Shown here piece by piece: positions 39,651 through 51,976 of a DNA stretch of 64,000 bases. Each line of letters begins with the position of its first letter. Position 1 is the stretch's first letter. Below the pieces are notes generated by a model. The model saw nothing but the letters and a program-made list of their open reading frames with translations. It did not search any database and was not told where the DNA came from. This DNA comes from Sparassis latifolia (lineage: Eukaryota > Basidiomycota > Agaricomycetes > Polyporales > Sparassidaceae), in NCBI GenBank assembly GCA_018466975.1, contig CM031563.1:1488001-1552000 (forward strand). The letters run 5' to 3'. The translations under genes were made by a program, and so were the position numbers.

Positions 39651-41504
39651 CTCTGAAGTGTCAAGTGGTCAATGCATGGACTCATTCAACTACAAATCCA
39701 AACGTACAAAGAATGACACCCTGCCGAGCATCTCAATTGATGGCTTATTGACAATGGTGTTATGTGGTGCAACGGAGCCAGCAGATGTATCCGGCAGGCT
39801 ATTGGGTTGCCCATTCAATGGAAAAGAAAATCCGGACACGTCATGACTCAGCGTTGGTGATGGAGACTGTGCAGGTGAGCTTGGGACATCATATGCAGAC
39901 ATTGGTGGACATCAGAATGTGGTATATTAAAAGAGTGTTGGGACATTGTCGCGAAGGACAGAAGCCAGAATTCAATGATGGAGAAAGGAGAAGGAGATAA
40001 TGGTGAAGGGTGTCGGAGATGGCAAGACGAGAGAAGATGCCGGAGAACAAACTTTTAAGTCTGTGCATCACGTGTCAGTTTGAACACAGGGAGCAAAATT
40101 TAGGGCCCGTTCTTAGCAGCACAGCCATGCAGTCAATGGAGGGTGTACTCAGAGTTCCGGACTCCAAGATGACGAGCAAGCAATAGTAGGAAGGAGCAGG
40201 AGGTCGCAGAGGACAGGGAAATATAGCAGGCAGAGGTGACTTTTTGCACACTTTGACATTATCAGAGCTGCTGAGACCTAAGGAGAGGACTCAGTATGAT
40301 ATTACCGGACGATCTCAGCTTGTTGTCAGAGAGGTTTCACAGGAGATCAGATTTTGGATATCACGCTGTAACCACACAGTTATCTACCAGTTATCTACAT
40401 CTGATATCGCATGATCTTAGTGATGATGATGATGAAAATCTGTGTATTTATACTGCAAGCAGACGATCAAGTGCACCAAGGAACAGTCTCTAACATAGGT
40501 AAATACGCACTGGTAAGAGGTTGTCGAAAAATAGAAGTGTCTTTGCTGCCATGAAAGCAGCGGTGTCTCATGAGTACTGCGTTGTTCGGGTGTGGGGAAG
40601 TGATGTCAACGGTGGAAGTCTATGAAGTGAAAAAAGGAAAACGGAGAGATAGAAAAAAGAAACCGAGAAAGCCCTTCACACCGACTGAACCTCTTGCCAT
40701 CCTCAACGTGTTCCCCGCCTAGCTCGCATTCACCAAACTCTACTCACCCGCATCAAAGCTCCATCCCGTCCTCCCATCGAACCTCCTTCAACGTCAGCGA
40801 TTCACAGTTGGGACGAAGAGGGTTCAGCATCCCTGCTTATTACCCCTCCCCATCGGCGTACTACGCCATGTCGACTAAGGCCGCAAACGCATTCCTGCTA
40901 TGGCGGGGCACAACTCCCATAGGTTCATGCAGCCGTCTTTCGGCAAATGCTCCCGTGTGTGAATCATGTGAGGCGGAAAAGTGGTGGTGGGATACCTAAA
41001 ATGAAGACCTCAATTGAGGCAGAGAGATGGATGGCAAGTGCTGGATAGTGGATGCATGTCGAGGATGGACAGAGTAGAAGGTTTGAGGATCCAGGCTGGT
41101 GGATGCATCGCGACAAAGTCGGATGTACCCTGTCGAGTGAACATGCGGGGGAACGACTGCCGCAATGGCGAATCGGACGATGTCGAGTTGGCTGTCTGTC
41201 TGTTGGTGGCGTCTACAGTCCTCCCATAGGTGAGAATCTGTGTTGACTGGGAGCATCGGACGATGCTCCCTCTCTTTGCTCGGTGAAGAGCATGGGAAAA
41301 TCCGCACCAGGTGGTGGTATGAGTCCAAGGAGCCCCCCGCATGATCTTAGTGACTGAGAGTCGGGCTGAGATCTAGCTCAGTTGGCGGTGTACGTACCCT
41401 GATTAATAATATATTGCCTTCTGAGCCTCATTTCATACGAATTGCACCGGAAAATGGTATGCCAAGATAGAGCTATCGTGCAGCCAAGAATACTTTCACA
41501 CCGT

Positions 41505-41680
41505 GTCCTACAGGTCCTACAGGATCCTACAGAGCCTCGGAGACTATGCGACTACAGTCCTAGCCGATACTAGCTGATACTCCTGTAGGAACAGCTCATC
41601 TACAGACCTCTACATAATTTGGGACATTGCTACAGGCCTCTCAGGCCTACGCGAGCTACATAGCACTATATAGGTATTGT
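41505..41680. repeat. TGTAG/CTACA-rich repeat stretch, right
   Basis: The words GTCCTACAGG, TCCTACAGAG, TCCTGTAGGA, CTACATAATTTG and CTACATAGCAC are packed together. Most are reverse complements of those at 36880-36995. There is no exact long terminal inverted repeat that I can align by eye. Confidence 0.4.
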
Positions 41681-42539
41681 TCTTTTTCCAGATGGAGGTT
41701 GGTACTGATGCGAAGGCGAGACTGACGCATATTAAAAATGTCCGTCCCAAATTGTGAATCATATCCGTCCGCAGTGACAGTCACTTTAGTCTCTCAAAGG
41801 CAGACTGACACTCTGCTTCAACCTTCGTTCCTCAGGATATCCGTGTCTGGCGTCTGCTATCATTAAGGTGGTCCTTATTGGTAGGTTGGGTATTTTCATC
41901 TCCGCAAATCACGTGCACACGCGACGCGTCAAAATGCATTCTCATCTACCCATGCCAGTCTCGTGTTTCTGCCGCATCCTCATAGCTCTCTGGTGCACAG
42001 GACATTCTCCTGTTATGTACTGTCTGTAGACTGAATGTATTTTCAGAAAATCCATGCCTCAGAGCCCTCAGAACAGCTAAATCCACTAATACTGTATTTT
42101 AGGTGGGGGATATCAATATGCCGCACAGTTTACAACCATGGTAGTGGTAGCCAGAGTGACTCCCAATTAGTCTTCCGGATTTCTTCAACAGTCTCATGCT
42201 AGAAGGAGGAACAAAATTATTGGGATGTGACAGTGTCCAAGTTCAAGCCAGAACTTTCACAACCAATCCTCAGTAGTTGCTTCTTTTGTTACCCTTTGGA
42301 TGTGCTTCTTTTGCTTGTCTCCTGCAGCTTAAAAGGCATGCCATTTGACTGAGATATCTCGAATGTAACAATGACCGCTTCCCTGGAGTATGTAGTATCT
42401 GCGCACTTGTTCTCTTATTTCCAGCTCCGACTTATTCTCTTGCAGGCGAGTTGATCGGTCACGCAATTCTTTCCCTGAAGGTCCAAGCTCCGAACGAAAT
42501 TGGGGACCTACCGATAAGCCCCCCGCGTTAAAAACTAGA

Positions 42540-42909
42540 CTAAGTCACTTGCGCAACAGGAGGAAATATGACCGCTCCGTTGTTGGACACTTATTTAAGA
42601 CATGCAGTTCAGTCTCCTCAATGCAGATGTATTGCGTCCGTATGCTCGTATATTCCATACAATGATGTACCTCTATGCTCTTCCGCGCAGTCTTGACAGA
42701 CTTGCGATCTGCTAAATCTAGTTTCAGGAATAGAGCTTCTCTTTCAGTCTCTTGACCCATACTTATAGAATATTGGCAAGGTTTGAGCTGTACATTCAGA
42801 CCTCACCTCGATGATTTCTTTCCTGACACCGACATTGCCTCATGTAACAATCATGACCTCACCATAAAGGTCCGGTATCTGGGCTCCATTTCGCTTCAGG
42901 AGGGAGCAT
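42540..42909 (-). pseudogene. N-terminal relic of a short-chain dehydrogenase/reductase (SDR)
   Basis: Reading the minus strand from the ATG at 42909 gives MLPPEAKWSPD. A frameshift leads into IPDLYGEVMIVT, then a TGA, then GNVGV. This is the SDR cofactor motif with a stop codon where the first Gly should be. After an intron-like gap comes REALFLKLDLADRKSVK, which is the conserved D-L-(A/S)-D-xx-SV region, then ETELHVL, another frame change, and NNGAVIFPPVAQVT before a TAG at 42540-42542. These are SDR elements in the right order: TGxxxGxG-like motif, D-acidic loop, NNAG-like motif. The frame is broken at least three times. The C-terminal half lies about 6 kb away at 36121-36464. Confidence 0.68.
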
Positions 42910-43681
42910 GTTGGGGCAAGCTCCAGACAGATTGAAGTTACAAGACTCGCCGTTCTGCAAAGGAATCAGGGGGTGATGAATTAGGATATTGAGGGCATCG
43001 TAGACTTCCAATACACGTTTGTACAAATGGACATGCACTTGCAAGTTTAAACCAGCCCAGCAGCTCGACCAACTGTACGCGATGGCTCACGATCGAGGTA
43101 CGCTGTGCGGCATCTGGGGTAGACGACCGTATGCCTGTAATATTGCAATACACACGGGTACGGACTGTGCTATATCCCGTGCCAGAGACGAGACAAGACG
43201 GCCAACAGACACTAACAGCAGCAAGATCTCACCAGACAATAAGACGGTGTGTACAGCCAACTACTTCAGCAGCATCTCCTCAGACAAGCTCCCTTGGAAC
43301 TAATTACTCTACGGATGATCGAGCCCCAGAAATCCACCAAGCACCCGATTCCAAGACTAGAAAGCCTGCACATACAGCATTGTTAGTCGCTGCAGCACCA
43401 TCCACGAGCTCGAAACGACGACAGAGTGCCAAGTCCAAACTCCAGCCAGAACTTTCACTGTTCGCCAAAGAATGCCACTGAGAACCACGAACAGGAGGGC
43501 GTGTTAACACAATATTTGTGCATATTTAGTAGAACACAAATGGAACTATCATTGAAAGTCCGATTATCTCCGATTCCCTCTCGGATAATAGCTGAGTGTG
43601 AACCTTATGTCATAAACTGTAAGTGCTTGTCCACGGATTGTGGAGGGCAGAGTCACTTCCACCACCCTCAAGACATCCGAC
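42910..43681. other. Intergenic region upstream of eS8
   Basis: No supported gene. It should carry the eS8 promoter. Open frames here are short and overlap on both strands. Confidence 0.35.
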
Positions 43682-44604
43682 ATGGGTCAGTTGTGTTCAG
43701 AGATAACTACGCTCCCGCTGATTGTTTCGCGCAGGTATCTCCCGCAGTTCCCGGCACAAGCGATCGGCCTCGGGGGCCCAGCGTCCCCACTACCGCAAAA
43801 AGAGAAAATTCGAGCTCGGCCGCCAACCCGCAAGCACGAAGCTGGGACCCAAGCGGATTCACACTGTCCGCGTTCGCGGGGGGAACTTGAAGTACCGGGC
43901 ACTGCGCCTTGACTCCGGTAACTTCGCGTGGGCGAGCGAGCACGTCACCCGGAAGACCAGGCTTATTGTTGTGGTGAGTAGTAACCCGCGTCTCCGCTCG
44001 AGAACTTCGTATATTTACCATAATACCCCAGGCTTACAATGCGTCGAACAATGAGTTGGTCCGGACAAACACGCTTGTCAAGAGTGCTATCATTCAGGTT
44101 GATGCCACTCCATTCCGTCAGTGGTATGAGGCCCACGTATGCTTTATTTTTCTCGCTTTGGATTGCATCCAACATGTTATTGTTGTGCAGTACGCGCAGC
44201 CCGTAACGAAGAGGGGGACAAAGAAGGATACGGCTGAGGCTACTCAAGAGGAGAAAAAGTTGTCGCACCACGTTGAGCGTAAGTTCGAAGAGAGGAAGAA
44301 GGGTAAGTGTCCTTTCTTTCTGGTCATGTAGGATTTGCTGACCCTGAAACAATTGACCGTTTTCAGACGCGAAGATCGACCCTATGCTTGACAGCCAGTT
44401 CGCTGCTGGCCGCCTATACGCATGTATCAGCAGCCGACCAGGTCAGTCCGGTCGTGCGGACGGATATATCCTCGAGGGTAAGGAGTTGGAGGTGAGTTGC
44501 TACAAATAGCCAGCTCTGCCCACGTAGCGTTTCTGACGCGTCACATGCAGTTCTACCTCAGGAAGATTAGGACCGGCAAGCAGAAGCATGCTCACGCAGC
44601 GTAA
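43682..44604 (+). CDS. RPS8: 40S ribosomal protein S8 (eS8)
   Basis: This is a small-subunit ribosomal protein. Exon 1 is only ATGG (43682-43685). A 49-nt intron (43686-43734, GTCAGT to GCGCAG) joins it to [20 protein letters not shown], then [18 protein letters not shown], giving the canonical MGISR start. Further exons give [20 protein letters not shown], then [28 protein letters not shown], then [32 protein letters not shown] and [17 protein letters not shown] before the TAA at 44602. The length of about 210 aa matches the family. A minimal first exon with an intron directly after the start is common in fungal ribosomal protein genes. The gene lies 440 bp upstream of SET9 on the same strand. 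Confidence 0.96.
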
Positions 44605-44919
44605 TTCGGTTGAGCGAGGTACTTCTATTCCCTTCCCCTACCCGTCAGGTGGAGTGTGAGAGTGGACGTAAGAGCGCAGATGCGACAATGCTCGGCGAAC
44701 CAAACTTATGACCATTATAACTCTTCTCTACCTGTTGTATGACGACTATGTGTCCATGCTCATTCCAATGCATCTTTTGTCCGCGATACTCTGCTTGGTC
44801 CGAATGTTGACCAATCGTTACTGGAAAGGTGACACGAAAATTTAGACCGGAGACAAGAGCGTGATGTCACGTTCAGGCCACAACTGCTAAGCGCACGCTA
44901 CAGCCACACGGTGCGCTCC

Positions 44920-45043
44920 TTGTGGGCAAAGCACCGCTTGCTCTTAAACTCCTTTCTCGTTCCCTGCCCCTCTTCATTTCACTCTCACCTGCTTTCATTC
45001 TGTACATTTTCAAAACCCTCACCCTTTTCGAGTTTTCTATTCA
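44920..45043 (+). promoter_or_regulatory. Pyrimidine-rich stretch upstream of SET9
   Basis: The plus strand is rich in C and T over about 100 bp directly before the ATG at 45044, as is common at basidiomycete transcription starts. No TATA box was recognised. Confidence 0.35.
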
Positions 45044-48000
45044 ATGCCACATGCGACAGCGAGGGCGCAGCTGAACGAGGCATGGCGACCGACCAAGATT
45101 ATGAACATGCGCGATCTTTCGCGTGACGACGACTTCCTAAGTCATCTACTCGTCGAAAAGTTGGGTACTGGTGCTGTTCCCCTCGTCGTGCACAAAATGG
45201 ACCCGTCGCGAAGGCTACCAAAGACTGACTCGGACCAGCTCCTACAGATAGTGCGACGTGTGGGTGCCTATCTTTATTTCAATTTCTCTCAACTCACCGT
45301 GTCTTAGTTGGTGGCGTCCAAATTGCCTTCGAAGACCGCAGTTCGTCAAGCAGTGGACAGCTTGTTGTCGTACGCGTTCCTGTATCTTCTCTTGTCACTA
45401 GCTGACAATTGTTCGCCACAGACTGTCTGCGGTTCGCTACTACCTGCGATTGTACAGCCAGAAGCAGGTGAACGCGTTCGCCACGTACGTCTCTCATCAC
45501 CTTTCTCGCTTCGCAGTGAGACGCGTCGCTGACCTCGTTGCGTCATTGCAGTCATGCGTCGCGCTACTTCGAGCTGTACATGCCAACAGGGTCTATTGAG
45601 ATCGCGCATACGTCGCGGTATTCACACCGGACGGGGAAGTCAGAGCTGTGCATACTGGCTACGCGGTCCCTAGCGCCTGGCGCAGTTATTAGCGAGCTGA
45701 AGGGCTCGATGGCGGACCTGACGGAAGACGAGGACAAGGAGCTCAAACGAACGGACGAGCGGCACGCGGATGGGGCGGGGATTCGACGGGACTTCAGCGT
45801 GATCCATTCGAAACAGTTGAAGAAGAACCACCTGTTCCTAGGCCCGGCGCGGTTCGTGAATGTGAGTGTTGCGATGCACCGGTGTTGATCTGGCTGTGAC
45901 AGGGGTGATTTCTGTATCACAGCACGATTGCGACCACAACGCTGAGTTGTTTCGTGAGGGGCGGTACATCACCTTTAGGGTGCTCAAGCCGATCGCGGTG
46001 GGAGAAGAGGTTACTGCGCATTATGGAGATGGTTACTGTGAGCAATCTCTTCCTTGTGTAAGATATCATTTTCGACTTGACGCTCATCTCCGCCATAGTC
46101 GGACGTAAGAACCGCCACTGCTTGTGCGAAACCTGCGAACGGAATGGACGCGGCGGTTATGGGCCTGATGCATCAGATGACGACGCGTCCGATTCTGGTT
46201 CCTCTCCCGCAGGTGCGAACTCCGACCAGGGTGCATTCCAGCAGTCGTCATCAAGCGATTCGGACGATTCAGAAGACGAGGAGGACGTGAACGTGAACGA
46301 GCGCCGCACGCGGCGAGGCGTTTACGCCGTCGTCAATTCTGTGGCGGTGGGCGGTGGGCAGATGGAGCTCGATGCCGAGATAGAGCCGGATACCGCTTCA
46401 GACTTGACTTCGCTGCCACCTTCCCGCTCGTCAGTTCCACTTGCCCAGGTCGCCGGTCCTTCGAAGGGCAAAGGGTTGATGACGCCAGATCCCGAGCCAG
46501 CGCTCCGTGGATGGCGCCACGACACAGCATCGGTAGCATCGACGCCGCGCAAGCTAACGCCTAGTACAGCGTCAACGCCGTTCAAGTCTGTCATCTCGAC
46601 ACGTGGTCAAAAAGCCAGGGAAGCCGCTACTTCTGCGCAGCTGGAAGGAAGCCCTGGCAAGGGTGCGAAGTCTCGGCTTGGAGCCAACAGGCAGCTGGTG
46701 ACGCCGCCGTTGACAACAGATGACAGTTCAGCTTCCACTGCACCAAGTGTGCGCTCGTCTTCGCGCATCCGGACCCGTGGTGCACTTTCAGTAGGGACAG
46801 GTTCTTCTCGTCTGACGACACCCTTGAAGGACAGGAATGATACCTCTGCCAGGGCTTCCGCTGCCGATGTCTCGGATTTGAAGCAGAAAAAAAGGGAAGA
46901 ACCGGAAATGCGCACATTGCGTCCAAGAGTATCTGTTCCAACGGTGCCCGATCAACAGAAACCGTTAGTGAAAGTGCCGGGTGAGGGGCCCAGAGGTGTT
47001 GATGGAAAGCCCCTCCCAACGTGCATTACCTGCAAAAACGTACTTCCTGTGATTTCGGTCGATTCTCAGGTCATTTGGGGTCTCGCACTCGGTCGAACGG
47101 GCAAGAGGGGAAGACCACGAAAGCATGTGCATGTGGAATGCCCTAGGTCAGTGTCGTAAATTCTGAATCAAGTCATCTTGTTGATGGTACTATTCGCAGG
47201 TGCATGCGCCATTTTGCAATCTATGCTATGAAGTGGCCGGATCGTGTTGCAAGCGACGGTGGTGCGGGTTTCGTCCCGACCCCGCGCGAGGACAGTGTTC
47301 CTTTGGGGGCGTCCTGGACGCGAAAGATAACCAAAACATCCCTCGCGGCGCTCGATCACAAACTCGCCGCTGCTGCCTCGAGTACAACGTTACCCAAACG
47401 CCCATATAAGCGTCGCCGTGTCGTTGAGGATGTCGGCGATGAACGGCCTGTGAAGAAGAAGAAAACAAGCACAGGCCGTCCCCGCGGTCGTCCTCCAAAG
47501 AATAAAGTGGGTATGTCAATCAAAGCGAAGGAATTATTGAACGTTGGTGTGCCTAAGGGACGCCGGAGCGGTCGCGCACGCGTACCTAGTCTAAAGCTGC
47601 GCGAGAGCGAGACTCCAAAGCTGGCCATGCCATTTTCACTGCTTCCAAAGCCTTCGTCGACGTCGTCGCTTTCTGCTACAGAAAGCGATGACCCCATTGA
47701 CGTGATTGGGGACGGTCCAGAAGAACCGACTGTGGAGGGCAATTCGAACTCTGACGACAGTCCGCAGTCTGAGGACAGCCCTAAACTTCTAACCCCGAAA
47801 TCCCTGGCTGTTGCCTCACAGCCAAGGGAGAAGAATGGAAGGTTTGGCAAGAAAGCGGATACGAACGGCCGCTACATGCGCAAGAACTTCCAATTTACCG
47901 TAGGCGGTCGTCGCTTCTCTCGGGCCCACAAAGCCTTGAACAGGGCCAAATATCGATCGCGAATCCTAAGGAGGCCGGAGACGAGCGAGAGTGAGGATGA

Positions 48001-49066
48001 CCGACCCCTCATAGAGGACCTCATGTCCCACAAGCGGTATGAAATTGAAGAAGAGAAAGAAGAAGACGAACGACCGAGCAAGAGGCTTCGACTCGAAGAG
48101 GAGAGCTTGTCGCCAGATGAAGACGAGGAAGACGACGAGAATCCTTTCCTCCTCCCATCCGATTCGGAATTACCTCAGCGTAGTCATGCCGGGCTCGCTC
48201 TTTTTCGTGCCCCCAATCCCATGACATTTGCCCGTCGCAAGTGGGCCCCAATGCTTACGGGTGACTCTGCAGCAATTGCCGACAGCACAGATGGTACACA
48301 AGTGTCCACGGACGAGGACGTGGATTTACCTATAACTCCAGAAGATGACGTGGACCCGGCTCTCACCATCTCGGAACCCCTGGATCTGGACGAGATTGAG
48401 GGAAGGCTGGAGACTGTGGACGATGACGACGGAGATTCCGTATCTTCTCGTCCCCTTCTGTCTGCTACGTATGTTCCCAAGCTCACGTTCCGGCCTTCTC
48501 CTATCAATCTTGCCAAACGTCGCTGGGCACCAGTTCCCTCGAGGTTACATGAGCGGGCGGATGCAGACGTCCAGAAACCCTCAATACCGCTCATGCAAGA
48601 TACTCAGTCTGATATTGATTACTCCGACAGTGACACTCATCCTGCCGAACCCACTGGAGAACTGCTCTCTGACGAGGAGTATGCATCGGAAACAGATGAA
48701 TACACGTCATATTCCCAATGGATGCACTCTCACAGCCTGTTTCTCTCTCATCGCCCAGGATCGTCCTCGTCATACTCGTCATATGGCACGGCGGACTCAA
48801 CTGAAGACTCAGAGCGGATCGTCGAACAAATTGTCAGCGAGCCTCTCACAACAGAGTCAAGGTCACTACTATCACATTCTTCGTCTGTATCCTCCCCTCC
48901 CAATCAAGACAAATCCCCAGGAATGGCATGGAAGAAGACTGTGCTGCTACCTGTGGACATTCCCTATCTCAGCAATCCGGCTGCGTCGTTTTCGGCGAAC
49001 TTGCGCAGTTCTCCAGCTAAATTGACTCTTGCCGGTTGGGACACTTCGTCAGACACGGACTCCTGA
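45044..49066 (+). CDS. SET9: Histone H4-K20 methyltransferase, Suv4-20/SET9 type, with AT-hooks
   Basis: This nuclear enzyme methylates histone H4 lysine 20. From the ATG at 45044 the N-terminus reads MRDLSRDDDFLSHLLVEKLG, followed after introns by SAVRYYLRLYSQKQVNAFAT and RYFELYMPTGSIEIAHTSRY, the Suv4-20-specific N-terminal helices. The SET core shows ELCILATRSLAPGAVISELK, then FVN joined across a 60-nt intron to HDCDHNAELF (the NHxC motif), GEEVTAHYGDGYFG, and the Cys-rich post-SET CLCETCERNG. The remaining two thirds are acidic, Ser-rich and basic by turns, with two AT-hooks: GKRGRPRKHVH near 47100 and GRPRGRPPKNK near 47475. The tail ends at the TGA at 49064. The estimated length is about 1,200 aa, much of it the unstructured extension. 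Confidence 0.9.
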
Positions 49067-49314
49067 CAAGCAGAGGCTCTTCCCTTGACGTTTATGAACT
49101 TGCTCACCGTACTCCTTATTTTCCTTATTGTACTACGTATTCCTGTGTTTAGCTTACTGATCTATCGACGTAAATCTCTTGTGTGTAGCAGTAAGTACCT
49201 CACTTTCGCTCACCGAGGTTCTTGGGAGCAGCTAATTGTTGATATTGTCCACACTCAACTGTGATTCATCGATACCCGTACCGTCATTATCGAAGTGTAG
49301 AGTCTGCTATACAT

Positions 49315-51424
49315 TTACTGCTGTCCCTCGGGTTTCAACGAACTACGACCTGCACGGAGGATCTCGTCCGTCGAAAGAAGATTCACCGCAATGACCGAAC
49401 TGCATAGCATATCAGTGGTGGCACCGAAGGACTAGGAAGCGTCATACCATGAGTGCAGCATTTGCCTCTTCACCCGGTAATTATCCCAAATACCCTCAAC
49501 AGTAGGATCAAATGGCTCCCCAGACTGTAGGTCAATACCAACAGTATTGCCTTCGGCTTGCTCCTCCTAATAACACAGACAGTGTTCAGCGGCAATACTT
49601 AAATGAAGTTATTGTCCAGACCTGTAGTGCAACAACTACGTCCTGCACATCGTATCCCCCATTGGCAGCCAACGTCTTGGGAATAATTAACAGGGCTTCC
49701 GCAAATGCCTGGACACCCATTTTGATACGGCCCTTCGCACTTTTCTTCACTGGACCCATCAGGTGCGCTGCGCAGGCAACTTCGAACGCGCCGGCGCCTG
49801 GCACAAGCGCCTCGTCCTCTATCGCGTTCTTCACCGCCCTAAGGCCGTCACGTAGCGCATCCTGGGTCTGCTGGATTGTGTGAGGGTTCGGACCCTTGAT
49901 GAGGAGAGTGACACTCTTTGGATCCTTGACGTCCTCTACGAACGTGTACTTCTCCTCCCCGAGTGTATGCTCATAGACAAGACCTGCCCAACCAAGGACG
50001 TCTGGCGTGAGATCCTCCACAGAGTTCTGGGCGACACCACCGCAAACGAGCTGCAGTCTAAAGACCATAAGTGACACATGAGTTCCGCCTCACATGATAT
50101 CTCTACTTTATTTAAAGCACATACCGCTCCATGTTTCGCCGTTTCGCCCGTCGGAGAGCAAGAATACCATTCTTGGCAAGGATATCCAGACTCATAGGAT
50201 CGATACCTTTTTGATTGATGATGACAAAGTTCTTCGGCTTCTCTTTCGCGTCTACTGCTTTGTCACATACGAGGTTTTTGAGCTCGACGATCTTCCTGCA
50301 TTTCATGTCAGTGAACCGTCTCTCCGATTCCACCAGCTTCTCTCGTTGTTCTGCAGACGAGTAGTAGAATCCTGAGTTGACTTCGCTGCGAGACATTATC
50401 AGACATCCCCCGTTGAGTCAAGGCCAGGAAACATGTATCACTGACGTTTTCTCATATTCCAAGCTTACGTTCAGGGTTAGTATGAAAGCATTTTCGACGC
50501 GCTTCGGCATGTCTGGGTGCCTTGCGCCATGATCCAAAACCAGTCCGCGAACGAGCTGCGTCTCAGAGGCGGTCCGATGTTGCATCTTCATGATCTCAAC
50601 CATGTGCAGGTCAATCGGCTCTCGGAATTCTCCAGACTCTGTGCCCAGCCATAAGTACATGTCTTAAGGAAACATATGGAGTAATACTGACCTTCTGATG
50701 GTGGTGGCGGTCTAATCGTCAACACAGCATCTACGACCTCAGCGGCAAGTTGCTTCGCTAGAGATAAATGGACTTTCGTCGCAAGGGAAGTATAGGCCAC
50801 ATTTATCAGAGTCGCACGATCCAACTTCATCGGTTGCTTGAACTTCTCCAGAAACTAAGAGACTAAACGGTTATATTGCAGAACTGGGAAATGGTGAGAG
50901 GTATACACACTGCCAGGGACTCCTTCTTCGCCAAATCAAAGCCTTCCGCTATGACAGTGGGATGCACACCCTCGCTGATGTACCGATCCGCTTGCTTCAG
51001 TAGTTCACCGACTAGTAATACCACGGATGTCGTCCCGTCGCCAACCTGGTCGTCCTGTGCAACGGCCGTGCGGGCAATCATGGCCGCGGTAGGATTCTGT
51101 ATCTGCATCTCAGAGAGTAGAACCTTCCCGTCTTTTGTCATTTTGATCTGACCCGAGCCGTCCACCAGCATTTTCAGTGTGCCTCGTGGACCTTGACGCG
51201 ACAAACGTGAGTTGATACATATTGGCGCACACATACACTTATTTGCACACCTAGATTGCCTTTCACAACGTTCGCAAGTCCCATAGCACCCGTTGTGTTA
51301 ACCTGCAGACGAAATCTATCAAATTTCTTCCGAGTGGGTCATACTGGCAACTACTCACCTGCAACGCCGCAGCGCGGCGGATGCTTTCGGCTTTGGGATT
51401 TATGAGCTCGATACTTGACGACAT
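49315..51424 (-). CDS. CCT6: T-complex protein 1 subunit zeta (chaperonin CCT6)
   Basis: This is a subunit of the cytosolic CCT/TRiC ring that folds actin, tubulin and WD proteins. The ATG at 51424 gives [20 protein letters not shown], and the spliced frame continues [20 protein letters not shown], then the ATP-site [20 protein letters not shown]. Later exons include [96 protein letters not shown] (the GAGA motif region) and the zeta-type end [20 protein letters not shown] before the TAA at 49315. The length is about 545 aa over about nine exons. Its start is 553 bp from APC1, so the two share a divergent promoter. It is convergent with SET9. Confidence 0.95.
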
Positions 51425-51976
51425 GAGGAAAGCAAGCAAAGAGACTGGAGACGGTCTATACTGAACTTCACCTGGGTTACATAATGTAATTTTGCCCATT
51501 TGTAGATCTTGTTACGTAACAGGACGCGTTCGTGAGTGCGAGCGCGACTAGCGCCTGTGTCCTCACCACCAATATTTCTTCCACTTTCCCCCGTCCAACC
51601 CAGAAAGTAATCTCGCTCGTCGCTTGGTTTTTGGACGGCACGAATATCTTCCAAGATTAGCTGGCTCAACTGCTCCTGGTTCTCTTCCGAATCTGACGGG
51701 CAATCGCTCAGCTGCTGAACGACCTTGTCCGATCCGTGCTTGTCTTGAACTTGCGCCGAATTCGATCTTCTGGGACAGAAAAGAAGGGAGATATAGGTGC
51801 GACGATGTGAGGTTTTGTAATGTTTGTTTAAATTATGAATCGATGCTGATGAGATATTCACAACCAGCGAACCGCAGAGGTATTTTCTCGTGTATCTCAT
51901 GAGGTGTACTTTTCCTCTTTCCAGTGAATTCCATCGAGTAGGATAAACTACTCGGAAGTAGGTGTGCAAACGCAAG
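51425..51976. promoter_or_regulatory. Divergent promoter region of CCT6 and APC1
   Basis: This is 552 bp between oppositely oriented start codons. It must drive both genes. No specific element is recognised. Confidence 0.45.

Larger units (their letters stand above)
36465..42539. other. Gene-poor, AT-richer, repeat-bearing interval separating two halves of an SDR gene
   Basis: No intact gene was recognised over about 6 kb. TGTAG/CTACA-rich stretches occur near 36880-36995 and 41505-41680, mostly in opposite orientation, and a 28-bp motif at 36650-36677 also occurs inverted at 25247. A GC-rich island at about 39180-39660 has a minus-strand open frame of about 130 codons ending at 39252 that resembles nothing I know. 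The rest carries short, random-looking ORFs. The most economical reading is transposon-derived or otherwise inserted DNA, but no transposase was found. Confidence 0.45.

Noticed and set aside
39244..39846. 200-codon plus-strand ORF in the GC-rich island
   Set aside because: It overlaps a more protein-like minus-strand frame and has no recognisable motif; GC-rich sequence is open in several frames.
41374..41440. Possible tRNA gene (perfect A-box TAGCTCAGTTGG)
   Set aside because: No B-box (GGTTCRANNCC) follows at the right distance, and no acceptor stem can be folded.
36465..42539. Autonomous transposon with transposase in the SDR-splitting interval
   Set aside because: No reading frame with transposase, reverse transcriptase or integrase motifs was seen; only repeat-like edges remain.
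51962..51976. Start of APC1 at 51962
   Set aside because: That codon is GTG; the first in-frame ATG is at 51977.
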